A stretch of 64,000 nt of DNA from Asparagopsis taxiformis. Lineage: Eukaryota > Rhodophyta > Florideophyceae > Bonnemaisoniales > Bonnemaisoniaceae. The notes beneath the pieces were generated by a model. That model was not told the DNA's origin. It did no database searches and saw nothing but the letters and a program-made list of their open reading frames with translations. The stretch is taken from contig JALQPE010001716.1 of the NCBI GenBank assembly GCA_030407315.1, positions 124,001-188,000 on the forward strand, given 5' to 3'. Numbering within the stretch: the stretch's first letter is position 1; each line of letters starts with the position of its first letter. The translations under genes were made by a program, and so were the position numbers. Shown here one piece after another: positions 10,515 through 21,128 of the stretch.

Positions 10515-12659
10515 ATGAGTTCCCTCCGGGGTCAAAGCCACCAGGTGCAAAATGAATGTTGGTCGGCGTATGCCCGTCTCCCTTCGAGTCGCCCGATGCG
10601 TCACTTCCGTGTTCCTCATACGCTTTGTAGCGACAGGACTTTTCTCCTTCATCCCGGGGATGCTCTTTACGTCGAACGTATGAACCGCCGCTTGTTCCAA
10701 GAGGAATCGTACCAAGGTACCGTAGAGGACATGCCGATGATTCGGTCCCGCTGGTTTGCGTATCCCCCTCGTCCCGATACGGGTAACTATGAGCATCATA
10801 TGCGACTTCACGCTAGGGTGACTTCCCGAATGATGGGGCGTCAAGTGACAGCGAATGACTATCGCGTATTCGCGCACCGTAATGGTAGCTCTGTTGAGCC
10901 GGTCACTAGACCCATGAGGGTATCGAGGGAAGCGTTAGACCCGTTATGGGATGATCCCATTTGGGAAGGGCAGTTGGCTCCGCCGATGTGCTTGCCTATC
11001 GCCGACCCTCCGTCGTTGGTGTATTTCCACCATTCCGCTCTTCGCGAAGCGCCCGCATGGCGGTTGAATAGACTCCGGTCGTACCTCGAGTTGGAGAGGG
11101 ATATCCTAATAGGAATCGAGTTGGCTCGTATCGTCGAAACGCGGGGCTTCGTGCCGGTGATGGCTGAGGAACTCGTCAACAGAGTAAGTCGTACCTGGTA
11201 CGGTCTCGCGGAGGTGCCGCTGTCGGACGTGGTTCCCCATAGCTGGAAGTTACCTGGCACAGTAGTGCGTCGCCTGTTGAAGGTAGCCCTTGGGGGTGAT
11301 GATTATCCTCAAGAGATGGTCAGTACCAACATCACAGGAGTGGCACCGGAGAAGGTGGTTGTCTATACGACGGTGGACCTGCCGATAAGGGCGTTACGTA
11401 TCAACGTTTTAAACCACCGAGAAGGTTCGACCGCAGAGCTGCCTCCCTATCGTAGGGATGGTGAATTCACCGAAGACGGTTATTACGGCTTGGAGCCTGG
11501 CCATTATTCTGACGGTGATCCTGAGTCGTACAAGTATCGGCCTATTGGCGAAGCGTTTGTGCCGCGTCCGTGGTGGAATTCCGAGATGGGAGGCCCGAGC
11601 GGTCGCTCTCCTTATGCAGGACGGAGCTTTGCTCCTGTTGCTCCCTTACCACCCAGTGGTTCTGATGACTTGTATGAAGGTTCGGTCCCCATGGATACCA
11701 CGCCTACCGCGTCAGCCCCTCAGCCTGTGGCTGCTCCGTCATCCCAGATGGGTCCTGCCATGGAGGCGTTTCTAACGTCCGACAAAGGCTCTGAGCCATC
11801 CGTAACCGGTGATGACGGTACTCCGCGCCAGCCTTCCGCTGTGAACATCCTACGTGGGGAATTATCCGGTCGGGAGTTGATGTCACTCCCAGAGGTGCGG
11901 CGGTTGGCCAATGAGATCGGGGATGGTACGGTCGCTTCCGTTTTCGTCTCGGCCAATGGGCGTTTCCTCGTGGATTCTGCGTTGGACACGCTTGCGCTTA
12001 CGTGTGTCACGTTGGCTAGTCGCTACAAGCACGGACGCGAGCAGCGTAATGCCGCCCGGGAGCGCCTTCGCGAAGAGCGAGAACGACGCCGCGTGGCAGA
12101 TAAGGAGATAGAGGCTGCACGCCTTGAAGCCGCAGAATTGCGTACCCGGATTGGGGAACTGGAGGGCGAGTTAGGTGACGCCAGGCGTTTGCGGGAGCAA
12201 GCGGCTTCAGCCTCGCGCGTTATTCCCGGGGAGGGTGAAGAAGAGGCGGCTCAGCCTGGTTATTCACGTCGTCGTGCTAGGTCTCCCGATGAGGGTATTC
12301 CCGACCGCAATGTGCGTACTCGGCTTCGTTCCCCTGAGGGTGCTGCTGCTGCTCGTACTTCTTTGCTTGCGCAATTGGATGCCCGTCTAGGGTCGCCTGA
12401 GTCGCCAGATGTTTCTCCGCGTTCCGCGTCCGTCCCTGTAGTTGGGTTACCCGCACCTGCGGTCGCGCCTTCGCATGGCCCTGTGCCTGCCCGTCGTCGG
12501 GGTAGCAGTGCTGTTCCGCAGCGCGGCTTGCGTCGCAATCCCACGTACGCTAGGGTTCCACCCCGCCATCCTCGTCCATCGACGAACGTGCGTGCGTTTG
12601 CCCCTACGGCACCCTCCGCATCCCAGCGGCCTCGGCCTTCGAGCCATTATCGTCGCTAG
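10515..12659 (+). CDS. Unidentified long ORF antisense to R1
   Basis: An uninterrupted frame of 717 codons opens at 10506 inside the CACTA-like terminus. The first ATG is at 10515, so the original N-terminus may have been cut by that insertion. Residues about 1-370 look globular, with many aromatic residues and prolines. Residues about 500-570 form a charged coiled coil (RERLREERERRRVADKEIEA). The tail is basic and rich in Pro, Ser and Arg. I recognise no family. It converges on the R1 pol end, 277 bp away, and lies where R1 should still be running toward its 3' LTR. It may therefore be an extra antisense gene of R1, as known in some plant Ty3 elements. That placement is inference. It is strikingly open compared with R1's broken sense genes. 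Confidence 0.6.
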   Translation: MSSLRGQSHQVQNECWSAYARLPSSRPMRHFRVPHTLCSDRTFLLHPGDALYVERMNRRLFQEESYQGTVEDMPMIRSRWFAYPPRPDTGNYEHHMRLHARVTSRMMGRQVTANDYRVFAHRNGSSVEPVTRPMRVSREALDPLWDDPIWEGQLAPPMCLPIADPPSLVYFHHSALREAPAWRLNRLRSYLELERDILIGIELARIVETRGFVPVMAEELVNRVSRTWYGLAEVPLSDVVPHSWKLPGTVVRRLLKVALGGDDYPQEMVSTNITGVAPEKVVVYTTVDLPIRALRINVLNHREGSTAELPPYRRDGEFTEDGYYGLEPGHYSDGDPESYKYRPIGEAFVPRPWWNSEMGGPSGRSPYAGRSFAPVAPLPPSGSDDLYEGSVPMDTTPTASAPQPVAAPSSQMGPAMEAFLTSDKGSEPSVTGDDGTPRQPSAVNILRGELSGRELMSLPEVRRLANEIGDGTVASVFVSANGRFLVDSALDTLALTCVTLASRYKHGREQRNAARERLREERERRRVADKEIEAARLEAAELRTRIGELEGELGDARRLREQAASASRVIPGEGEEEAAQPGYSRRRARSPDEGIPDRNVRTRLRSPEGAAAARTSLLAQLDARLGSPESPDVSPRSASVPVVGLPAPAVAPSHGPVPARRRGSSAVPQRGLRRNPTYARVPPRHPRPSTNVRAFAPTAPSASQRPRPSSHYRR

Positions 12660-12936
12660 GGACAGGCAATTGCCTCCGCACAAACCTCTAAGGGTAGTTT
12701 GAACACGCTTTTGCGTTGCGCCTTTGTTCATCAGGTAGTCCTGAGGCACCTTTGAGGTACATTAAAGATACATCATCACGATGACGTGTGAACTTGTTTG
12801 TTGAACCCCTATTGGCCAAATTTCATTTCCGAAAAAAAATCTTAATTTCCACACTGGCTCCGGTTGGCGGTGATAAAGTGCGCCCTTTCTGGGTTGACCT
12901 TCCGAGGCTCGGTAGCTCCACCCGGTGGATGCCTTG
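12660..12936. other. Convergent intergenic gap
   Basis: This lies between the stop of the antisense ORF and the end of R1 pol. It contains an A-rich run on the minus strand (complement of CCGAAAAAAAATC near 12831) that could be part of a polypurine tract. No LTR-like sequence was found. Confidence 0.4.
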
Positions 12937-15900
12937 TTAGGTTCTCGTCCCTGAGGGGTTAGGCAACTTCTTCCCACTTCTGGGTGTGCGCGTGCGTGTT
13001 CGGCGCGGTGGCCTGTCACCCTTACGGTGTTGCGTACGACGGAAGTGCCGTGATGCCCATTCGGGGGGAACATTCGCTCGTTGCGTCCATGTTGGCTTGC
13101 GGTAGCCATACCACTTCACAAGGAACCATTGTTCCCCATCGTCGTCAGTGACGTAGTCGATGAGGTCATCGATAGGATACTCCTCATCCGAGGTTGCGCG
13201 TTCGGCGTTGCCACTTCCCTCTGGGGTTTCCTTCGTCCCTTCAGGGAGTGATGCTTGTTCCGAGTTCGGTCGGGTGCCCGGTGGCGCTTTTTCTTCTTCT
13301 CCATTGGGAGTGGTTTCCCATGACCCTATGGGGTTCGCCGTCGCCTTTGAGCGAGTGTTTCGACCCTGTTTGGGGTTTGCCACCCGGGTGGGTGCTTGTC
13401 TTGTTCGGTTCGCAGTGCGCGGTTTCGTTCCCGCTAAAGGGTTTGCCTCTCGTCGAGGAGGGGTCGGCGTCTGTGGACGTGCATCGCTTAAGCGTCGCTT
13501 GTTCGCGTTTCCGCGAGTTGGATGCCTTTGGGCTGAGTCTGTGGCGTCAGTGCGTGCCCCACTCTTGCGAGTTGTTCCCTTGTGCGATGGGTGAGCCCTA
13601 TCAGGGTTGCGACTTTGGTCCGCATCTGCCTGGGCAGCGCGTGCTTCTCTACTTCGTAGATTTCTTCGCAATTGTGTGCGGTCGCGGTCGGTTGGCACCT
13701 GGTGCATGGGTGAACGACTTGGGTCGTGTGCGTCGCTCCCAATTGTGGGTGAGTTACCGAAAGGGGTACGGCTACTAGGTTCATCCCTAGAGGGAGTTGC
13801 AAAATTTTTGCTTACGCGCATAGCGTCTGGGGCCCCCTCCTGAAGGGTGGTTTGTCCCAAACCACTATCTTGTTCGTTTCTCCTAATTGTAGGTTGCTGC
13901 GAAAGCGGTGGATGACCCGTGGTGGGAAGTTCCTGAGTAGGAGTTGGCGGAAGTGATTCGCTTTGTGCGTGTTGTTGGCCGTTGCCCTGTGGTTGTTGTG
14001 TTTGCGTACTCGGCGCGAGGGCGTCTGCACCTGATGGTGATGCTTGTGCGTTGGCGGAATGTGGCCTCGGTGGCAAGATGGGTTCCTCGGTTGGACGCGG
14101 GGCGAGCGCAACTCTATCGAGACTAACCTTTTCGGTGATACCATCGCGGTCGATGTAAACCGTTCGCCGTCCTGCACGGATAACCCTGTAGGGACCTTGA
14201 GCTATTGGCGTTAGCTTGTTCCGTTCACGGACTTCTGGATTGTCCAGGTAGACATAATCATCAGTCGTGATGAGTCGTTTAGACTTCCGGATCGACCGGT
14301 CGAAGTTACGCTTGTAGCGTGCTTGCGCGCTGTGGAGGCGTTTACCTGCCAGCTCGATGGTGTCCGTAATACGGCGTAAGAAGTCTTGCTTCGTGAACGC
14401 GTCCGGCGTTTCCCTCCTTTTCACCGAATGGTGTGTCGCATATGGCGGTGGAGGTCGGCTTAGGATGAGGTCGAAGGGTGTAGTTCCCGTTGTGCGATGC
14501 ACGTGCGTATTGTACGCATAGGTTAACGCTGATGCGTAGACATCCCAGTCATCCTGGTTATCATTGACGTAATTACGTAGCATGCTCAACAGAGTACGGT
14601 TATACCGTTCGACTTGCCCATTTGTCTGGGGATGGTAAGCCGTCGTGAAGACGTTCTTCGTTCCCAACTGGAGGCAGACAGCCTGGAAGAACTTCTACGC
14701 AAACTGCGGACCGTTATCGGATAATAATGTCCGTGGGGGACCATACTTAAACACCCAATGTGTACATAAGGCTACTGCCACATGGTAAGCCGTGATGCTT
14801 CGCAGGGGCACCACTTGGGTGAGCTTGGTAAAGCGACACGATATCACCAGTAGGTGCACGTTACCCTTCTTGGTACGAGGTAGCGGACCGAGCAGGCCAA
14901 TTGCAACGTCATCCAACGGTGTGGTAGCTGGAAACAGCTGGAGGGTACTCGCATGTTTGCGCAACCGTAATCGGTTTCTCGCGCACGCTGAACAGCGTTC
15001 AACCGTTCCGGTTATGTCCGCAGCCATTGCAGGCCAATAATAAGATAGACGCATCGTGTCGTACATGCGGTTCTGACCAGGATGTCCTGCCAAGATGCCG
15101 TGGTGGCACATCGTCAATAGACGTTGCCGTAAGGCTTTGGGTACCACAATCTGGGATGACCCGTCCAATTTGGACTTCCTACAAAGGACACCGTCTTCAT
15201 CTTCGAAGAAGAGCGAGTCAGACTTCTGAGAGGCTAGAGCCTGTTGACAGAAGTCGTCTGTTCGTTGCTCTTCGAGCCACTCCTTGCGAGTTATCGGGCT
15301 GTAGTTTTCCGTTTGCGGATGAGTGGTTAAGACGGGGGTACCGTTGCGATTAGGCGCCTCCTCGGCGTGGTCTCTTGCTAGAGAAAGGTCGTAGAACCAT
15401 GCATCTGTGTCGTCATCAAAGGATGTTTCACCTTGCGGTGCATGTGTGGCCAACAGAGTTGGTATTTCATCATCAATGATGACAGGCGTCTCGCCGTTAG
15501 TTTCAACACGCGAAAGGGCGTCAGGTAGTTGGTGAACCCGACCGGGACGGTAGATGATTTGATAATCGAATTCCGCAAGTCGGAGGCGCCAGCGGCATAG
15601 TCTCCCTGAAGGGTCGTTGATGTTCATGAGCCAACGCAGCGCGTTATGGTCCGTTCGGACGACAAACTTTGTTTGTTCCAAGTATGGACGTAGGATAGTG
15701 ACAGCCCATACAACGGCTAAGCATTCTCGCTCCGTAGGGGAGTAACCTCTTTCAGGTTTAGTCAAGGTCCGTGACCAATAGCCAATTGGCTTGAGATCGT
15801 TCTCTTCCCCTTGCTGCTGAAGCAGAGCGCATCCTATTTGGTATGCGGAAGCGTCCGTGTCTACGGTGTAGGGTTGACCCAACTTGGGTAGAGCCAGTAT

Positions 15901-15945
15901 CGGCGGCTTGGTCATGACCTCCTTGAGAGCGTTGAACGCGCATCG
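12937..15945 (-). pseudogene. pol: R1 pol 3' part: RNase H, integrase, chromodomain
   Basis: It follows the RT fragment after the X1 insertion. RNase H shows YTVDTDASAYQIG. The integrase zinc-binding part (HHGILAGHPGQNRMYDTMRL, then CSACARNR) and catalytic core follow. The first catalytic Asp position reads VAIGLLGPLP, Gly in place of the usual Asp. LLSDNGPQF keeps the second Asp, and GQVERYN keeps the Glu. A TAG at 14695-14697 interrupts the frame just after PQFA, and the same frame continues for 576 more codons. A long Pro/Thr/Arg linker leads to a chromodomain (WFLVKWYGYRKPTWTQRANV) near the C-terminus, which in chromovirus-type Ty3 elements directs integration to marked chromatin. Confidence 0.9.
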
Positions 15946-15947
15946 TT

Positions 15948-16175
15948 CGTCTGTGTTCTCGGAAATGGACGCGGACGTCCACAACCTCTAGTACACCTAG
16001 TATTACTAGGCGGACGTCCATGTTCTCCAGTATTTTTGGATGCCCGCCTAGAACCGGACGTCCATGCGGTCTAGTACGTCTAGTATTACTAGGACGACAT
16101 TCATTGTTTCTAGTACCACGGATGTCCCCCTCGGGATGGACTTCCGCCATGTCTATGTCAACCTAGGACGGGCGC
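15948..16175. repeat. X1 left terminal repeat and subterminal GGACGTCC region
   Basis: After the 47-bp terminal repeat there are several GGACGTCC or near-copies (15976, 16012, 16053) and CTAGTAC/CTAGTATTACTAGG motifs, ending around CCATGTCTATGTCAACCTAGG. The same layout is found inverted at 43235-43461 in X2. Repeated palindromic octamers near the ends are likely transposase-binding sites (inference). Confidence 0.75.
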
Positions 16176-16870
16176 CGGTTCAGAAATTCAAAAATTTCGA
16201 CCCCAGAAATTTCTGCCGCCTTGCTCGACATGGATGTCCGCATCCATCACGGCGACCACTCTATTTTTCCTTGTCGGTCGACTCCAATTTCGTCTTTAAT
16301 TTTTTCATCCTCTCGCTCACACCCCCTTCCAGTTGGTGCTCACCTCCCCCGTACTGTACCTCAAACACCCCCAATACCACTCTAGAACGCATTTTCAGCT
16401 ACCTATCTCCGCTTCCACGGTGCACACCTCCATTCCATACCTACTTTTCTGCTCTACCGTACAGATTTCTTATAACCAGTCCTCATACTACCTCAGAATA
16501 GGGAAAAACATCCCCTATCCCCTCGACCATGCTCTCCCCCATCACCTTTGCAACGTATTGTTCTTCAATACCCTCTCTCCTCTACCTTCAACCCCTCTCC
16601 TTCGCCCTCTCCACAAACTTCCCCTGCAGCTTACTCTTCGACCTGCTCCACCCCTCCCTCCCTCACCTGCTACATGCCCCCACGCCATCCGCATCTTCGA
16701 TACCGTATACACCACCACCACCACCACCGGCCCACGCTCCCGCTCCCCCGCCGTCTCCCCAGAAACCTCCCCGCTCTGAACCACATATCAACCCCCCACT
16801 TCGCACCCATCCTCCCACTCTCCTCCCTCCCCAAATACAATAACCCTCTTCTTCCCCATCACATCCCCAC

Positions 16871-17161
16871 TCACCACAGCCAGAACAGACGCCACCCCCC
16901 TTCCCACCTCTTTCTCCTCACTTTCCTAAAACCCCCTCCTCTCGGGGCCTTCAACCGCACCCTCCTACGGTCCCACCTAAACACCTCCTCCGCCCTCACT
17001 ACCCCAACACCCCGCAGCGTCTCCCCAATCCCCATAATATGCTTGTCGGCACTCCTCTCCGAATCACACTCCAATCTAAACCCGCACTCCGTACATTTCC
17101 ACTTCCCCCTGTACCATCCCATCCCAAGATTCCATCCACCCCCCACAGAACACATCCTCAT
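16871..17161 (-). CDS. Small CxxC-containing frame in X1
   Basis: A 96-codon frame, with the conserved part starting at MGWYRGKWKCTECGF. It holds a CxxC pair followed by His 15 residues later, like half of a C2H2-type finger, then an Arg-rich tail ending GGWRLFWLW. The counterpart in X2 (42255-42503) keeps the frame with mostly conservative changes (Leu to Met, Glu to Asp). It may be one exon of a longer gene, since only this part is open in both copies. Low-complexity frames on the other strand here are treated as shadows. Function unknown. Confidence 0.4.
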   Translation of the reverse strand: MRMCSVGGGWNLGMGWYRGKWKCTECGFRLECDSERSADKHIMGIGETLRGVGVVRAEEVFRWDRRRVRLKAPRGGGFRKVRRKRWEGGWRLFWLW

Positions 17162-17390
17162 ACCACAGAAGAATTTTCTTCCTCATACCTCATCCTTAAA
17201 ACCTCCATCTCTTCCATGTAAATTTCGATGTAAATATTTTCTCCACTATGCAAACTCATACATGTATGAGCGTATGCATTTCCGCTTCGTCAACCCTGAA
17301 TATTTGTATTCATGTATTCATAAAATGGAGCCACCCACATCCCTATCCCGTTCTGTAAGCTTTACAAACCACCAGACGCATACTCCACAA
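17162..17390. other. AT-richer spacer in X1
   Basis: Contains a CTCATACATGTATGAG palindrome near 17256-17271. It leads into the start of the large inverted repeat. No gene seen. Confidence 0.4.
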
Positions 17391-19552
17391 CTATACAACA
17401 AACACTACTCGCTATTTCAGACGACGCGGTACACAAGTAGCGTAGTCTCAACCTTCCGTGACGCCTTCCCTGATGCGTACAAGTGCGAAACACGTCTAGA
17501 CGTATATCACAAGTGAGCGCGGGAATTTTCGGCACAGGAGATGCTGGGCCACCAAATTGATTTTTCGGAAATTTTAGAATTTCTGGGCTGGCCAGCAATG
17601 CAATCGAGCTGGACATCCACCGGACGTCCATTTCAGGTTGATCGTGAGAGAGTAGGGCGGGACCATGATGAAACAAGGACCAAGACCTGTCCCTGACGTG
17701 TTGAGCCTGAAATCGACCCTTCGTAAGACGCGATTTTGGCTTACAGTTAGTGCTTACCGAAGCCAGTGACGGCCCCGGCCGGGGCAGCAGCCGGTTCCTG
17801 GGGCCGTTGTGGCCAAATTAGACACCTTGATTTGAATTGAAATTTGGGCTATTCTCAAAAACATGCACATGTGAACATGTTTTTGAGATGGGGGTCTGCC
17901 GTACGGCACAATCGACCGCCCAAATCGATGATTTTTCACAATTTTTTTCTGCCCGAAATTTTAGAATTTCTGGGCTCGCCAGCAATGCAATTGAGCCGGA
18001 CATCCACCAGACGTCCATTCTGGGTTGTTCGTATGCTGCTCACATCTACGCATTACAGCAACCACGCAGGCGGGCCCACTGCTCATACGAAGTGCACGTA
18101 GCATGTGCAGCATGATGGATGAGCAGTGTTTGTCGTGAGAAAGTGGGGTGGGAGCATGTCGAAACAAGGACCAAAACTTCGCCCTGGCGTATTGAGCCTG
18201 AGCCTGGAATCGATCCTTCGTGACATGTGGCTTTGCTTACAGTTGGTGCTTACAGAAGCCAGTGACGGCCCCGGCCGGGGCAGCAGCCGGTTCCTGGGGC
18301 CGTTGTGGCCAAATTAGACACCTTGATTTGAATTGAAATTTGGGCTATTCTCAAAAACATGCACATGTGAACATGTTTTTGAGATGGGGGTGTGCCGTAC
18401 GGCACTTTCGACCGCCCAAATCGATATAATTTTGCAATTTTTTTCTGACTGAAATTTTAGAATTTCTGGGCTCGCCAGCAATGCAATTGAGCTGGACATT
18501 CACCGGACGTCCATTTCAGGTTGGTTGAGTATTGCACATGGATACAGTTTTGCAGCTATTTCTCAGCCCAACATTTTAGAATTTCAGGGCTGACCAGCAA
18601 TGTAACCGAGCCGGACTTCCACTGGACGTCCATTTCAAGTTAGGCTAGTGCTGCATATTTGCTCGCATCGCAGCAACTAAGCAAGTGTTGACAGCACCGA
18701 GATGCCATGCAGACAAGGGGGAATCGGCTGCAAACGGCTTCCCTGGTCGGCGGCTGGATGTCTGGATGTGAATGGCTGCAAGCATGGAAATCTTGCTACC
18801 GCACAGCGCATACACACTGCAGCAGCACATCACTGACGCATGCGAAAGTTGGGTGCTGCAGTGCGTGGTTGTTTGTGTGTTTGTGTGTTTGTGTGTGTAT
18901 GACGAACCTTGTGGTATCCCTAGGCGTGCACTGGTTCAAAAAGTTTGGACTGCCCCATCGGTCGTACTTTGGCGCATTTACATGCATCGGAGAACGACCA
19001 AGGAGGTAGAGCAGCAATCGCTGTTGGCTGAGCGTCCAAACTGGAGGGCTTGGGGCAATGGTTCTATAGCAGTCATTTATAGGACGCCCACCGTTGATGA
19101 CTGAGATCCACGGTGGGTTTAGTATTCATGGTGTTGTCCTGCATTGGCGGACGTCGAAGACGAGTACTTCCAGTGAGCGTCCAAGGTGAACAGCTCAGCA
19201 GAGGATTATGATGTGGATGTGAAGGCATGGATGAGGCCAGCAGGAACGTTTCTGCAAGATGGGCGTGAGTGGGTAAGTGAGCGGGGAGGGGCCGCTCGGG
19301 GCGCTTGGTAGCTTCTGGGGCCGTTGTGGCCAAATTAGAATCAAGCCTATGTCCGGCGGACGTCCTGAATTGCTTTATTTTTTGGGCTATTCTCAAAAAC
19401 ATGCACATGTGAACATGTTTTTGAGATGGGGGTGTGCCGTACGGCACTTTCGACCGCCCAAATCGATGTATTTTTGCATTTTTTTTCTGACTGAAATTTT
19501 AGAATTTCTGGGCTCGCCAGCAATGCAATTGCGCTGGTCATTCACCGGACGT
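17391..19552. repeat. X1 large inverted repeat, left arm
   Basis: It starts CTATACAACAAACACTACTC, whose complement ends the right arm at 24342. It contains three full copies of a palindrome-rich module (about 17840-18017, 18325-18512, 19378-19552) and partial ones near 17560-17632 and 18560-18635. A full module holds a hairpin CAAAAACATG..CATGTTTTTG, a GTGCCGTACGGCAC palindrome (first copy CTGCC), a conserved AAATTTTAGAATTTCTGGGC stretch and a closing GGACGTCC. Between modules are CCCCGGCCGGGG and GGGGCCGTTGTGGCC palindromes. Short frames running through the modules are repeat shadows. Confidence 0.8.
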
Positions 19553-19785
19553 CTATATGCGCTCAAGCGATTGCTGTCTGCTTCAAATACCTGAGACATT
19601 ATTGCCCCACACGACATAAAGTCCCCCAACATGCGACGCCCATCAAACATAAACATTTTCATGCTCTTACTACATTCTAGTCGCACACATACATCCATCT
19701 TCAAACAAAAAATGTCATTTAAACACCACCAGTCCCGCTTCATCGTACGCCAATACCGCCCAGTCACCCAGCAGACAAGCTAGCC

Positions 19786-20139
19786 GTGCAGAAAATAAGC
19801 ACTGCCATCTACGTCGGAAACGACTGGATCTCATCATCGCTCTCAGCATTTCCAACAAGCCCGACATGTTTCCCCTACGTCACCCTGCGAAACGATACCA
19901 TTGTATACTTCTGCATTCTCCGTCAATTGCATTCATTCAATCTGCGCAATGAATTCTTCAATCTCGAAGCCGGCCGGGTTTTCTGCCCATCCTGCAATAA
20001 GGGCATTGGAGAAAGTTCTCTAGCAATGGCCACTAAAGCCTTGATACAACTACACGGTGCTGATTGCTTCTATCGCTTCCTCAAATCTGTCGACATTTAC
20101 AAGATACCATCCATCCGACACATTTCCAAACTAAACTAG
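19786..20139 (+). CDS. Unidentified conserved frame in X core (X1)
   Basis: An open frame of 117 codons without an ATG start (it opens at a GTG), so it may be an internal exon. It includes DTIVYFCILRQLHSFNLRNE and a CPSC pair. X2 keeps the same length at 38300-38653 minus. Seven or so amino-acid changes separate the copies (one is CPSC to CLSC), and nearly all the nucleotide changes seen alter the protein, so there is no sign of purifying selection between them. Family unknown. Confidence 0.35.
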   Translation: MQKISTAIYVGNDWISSSLSAFPTSPTCFPYVTLRNDTIVYFCILRQLHSFNLRNEFFNLEAGRVFCPSCNKGIGESSLAMATKALIQLHGADCFYRFLKSVDIYKIPSIRHISKLN

Positions 20140-20176
20140 ACTGTTCATTGACAAACTCGTGTGTAGCCCCATTTAG

Positions 20177-20377
20177 ACCACTCACCACTGGTATCTACTG
20201 AGTCACCGCGCACTGCCCTGGTGCTCCCTCCTGAATTCGCTTGGGCTGTCTCAATACATTCCGTACTATGCCTATGAAGCAGTCCCGTTATGGATCAGCG
20301 TTCTGCGTGTTCAGCACATCATCCCCACGTTACCAGAGCTGCAATTTCTCAGCGGTACGGGTATCATCAATCCTTAG
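20177..20377 (+). CDS. Possible downstream exon in X core (X1)
   Basis: A 66-codon frame directly after CATTTAG, a plausible splice acceptor, with a TTGAC branch-like motif upstream. It contains GLSQYIPYYAYEAVPLWISV and ends at TAG. It lacks an ATG and follows the 19786-20139 frame, so the two could be exons of one gene. The donor site is unclear. It is intact at 38062-38262 minus in X2. Confidence 0.3.
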   Translation, partial: TTHHWYLLSHRALPWCSLLNSLGLSQYIPYYAYEAVPLWISVLRVQHIIPTLPELQFLSGTGIINP

Positions 20378-20523
20378 CACAGATGTGATACAGCAGCCGA
20401 TGCAGGTCAATTTCTAGACTCGTAATTTTGCACTCAAGAAGGGAGATCGGTATGGAAATTGTCCAGGCATAACAAACCGCCTGTCCTGCTCTCCTGCAGA
20501 GCAAGCTCCATCGATCCAGTCGA

Positions 20524-20763
20524 TCAGGAACCTGACGACATGTAGTCGGCGTTCGTTCCGGACGCGGAAAGGGCAAATTTTTGTGTGGCGTTTGCAGATT
20601 CAGTCGCAACGGGAAGCGATGAAACTTTCCGCATGGCGTTTGACTGCGGTTTATCTGAGACAGACATCGAGCGATCGGTGTTTCTGTCCAGATGAAGCTG
20701 GAGATCAATGCCGTATTTGAGCTGATAATTGGAGCAAAGATTTGAAACAAATTTTCTGTGCAA
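20524..20763 (-). CDS. Unidentified frame, minus strand of X core (X1)
   Basis: A 79-codon frame with ATG, rich in Ser, Asn and Ala (SSLPVATESANATQKFALSA). X2 has an equally long version at 37676-37915 plus with a few substitutions. A possible 38-nt intron (GTTCCTG..CTCTGCAG on the minus strand) would join it to a second open stretch toward 20385. Function unknown. Confidence 0.3.
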   Translation of the reverse strand: MHRKFVSNLCSNYQLKYGIDLQLHLDRNTDRSMSVSDKPQSNAMRKVSSLPVATESANATQKFALSASGTNADYMSSGS

Positions 20764-20912
20764 ATTTACGACGCGACACGGCGGAGGGTGGATAACTCAA
20801 CGTTAGATGTTATTGGTTGAGCCAACATTACAAGACCGTACCGACGACACGCGCAATCATTGATTTTTCGCTCATTGCTTAGAGAGCAAAACTGTCCAAT
20901 GGTCGTATCAAG

Positions 20913-21128
20913 TTAGACCAGCACATATTTCCGCAACATCTTGGTGGAACGAAGTCGGTGCTCACGAAAGCCTGAGAGCTGCCTTGAGTCGAGGATTTTG
21001 TACGCCGCCTTATCCGTGGTAGTTTCATACTGCGTTGTTTCACCGTTGGACTTGTGCCACGCACACTTGGATCTCTCTCCATACGTACGTGTAGATAAGA
21101 TGTGAATTGAGCTACAATAGCATACCAA
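20913..21128 (-). CDS. Unidentified frame, minus strand of X core (X1)
   Basis: A 71-codon frame with ATG, ending LSGFREHRLRSTKMLRKYVLV. It is retained at 37311-37526 plus in X2 with one substitution (Ile to Ser). It is charged and short and could be an exon. No family recognised. Confidence 0.3.
   Translation of the reverse strand: MVCYCSSIHILSTRTYGERSKCAWHKSNGETTQYETTTDKAAYKILDSRQLSGFREHRLRSTKMLRKYVLV

Noticed and set aside
10507..12936. R1 3' LTR
   Set aside because: No sequence matching the 251-bp 5' LTR (TGTAGCAGG...GTTGAACA) occurs here.
13194..13778. 194-codon plus-strand frame opposite R1 integrase linker
   Set aside because: Shadow of the Pro/Arg-rich linker of integrase on the other strand.
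16548..17516. 322-codon Pro/Ser/His-rich plus-strand frame in X1
   Set aside because: Low-complexity reading of the pyrimidine-rich strand. The X2 counterpart differs in frame and length, and the opposite-strand CxxC frame is better conserved.
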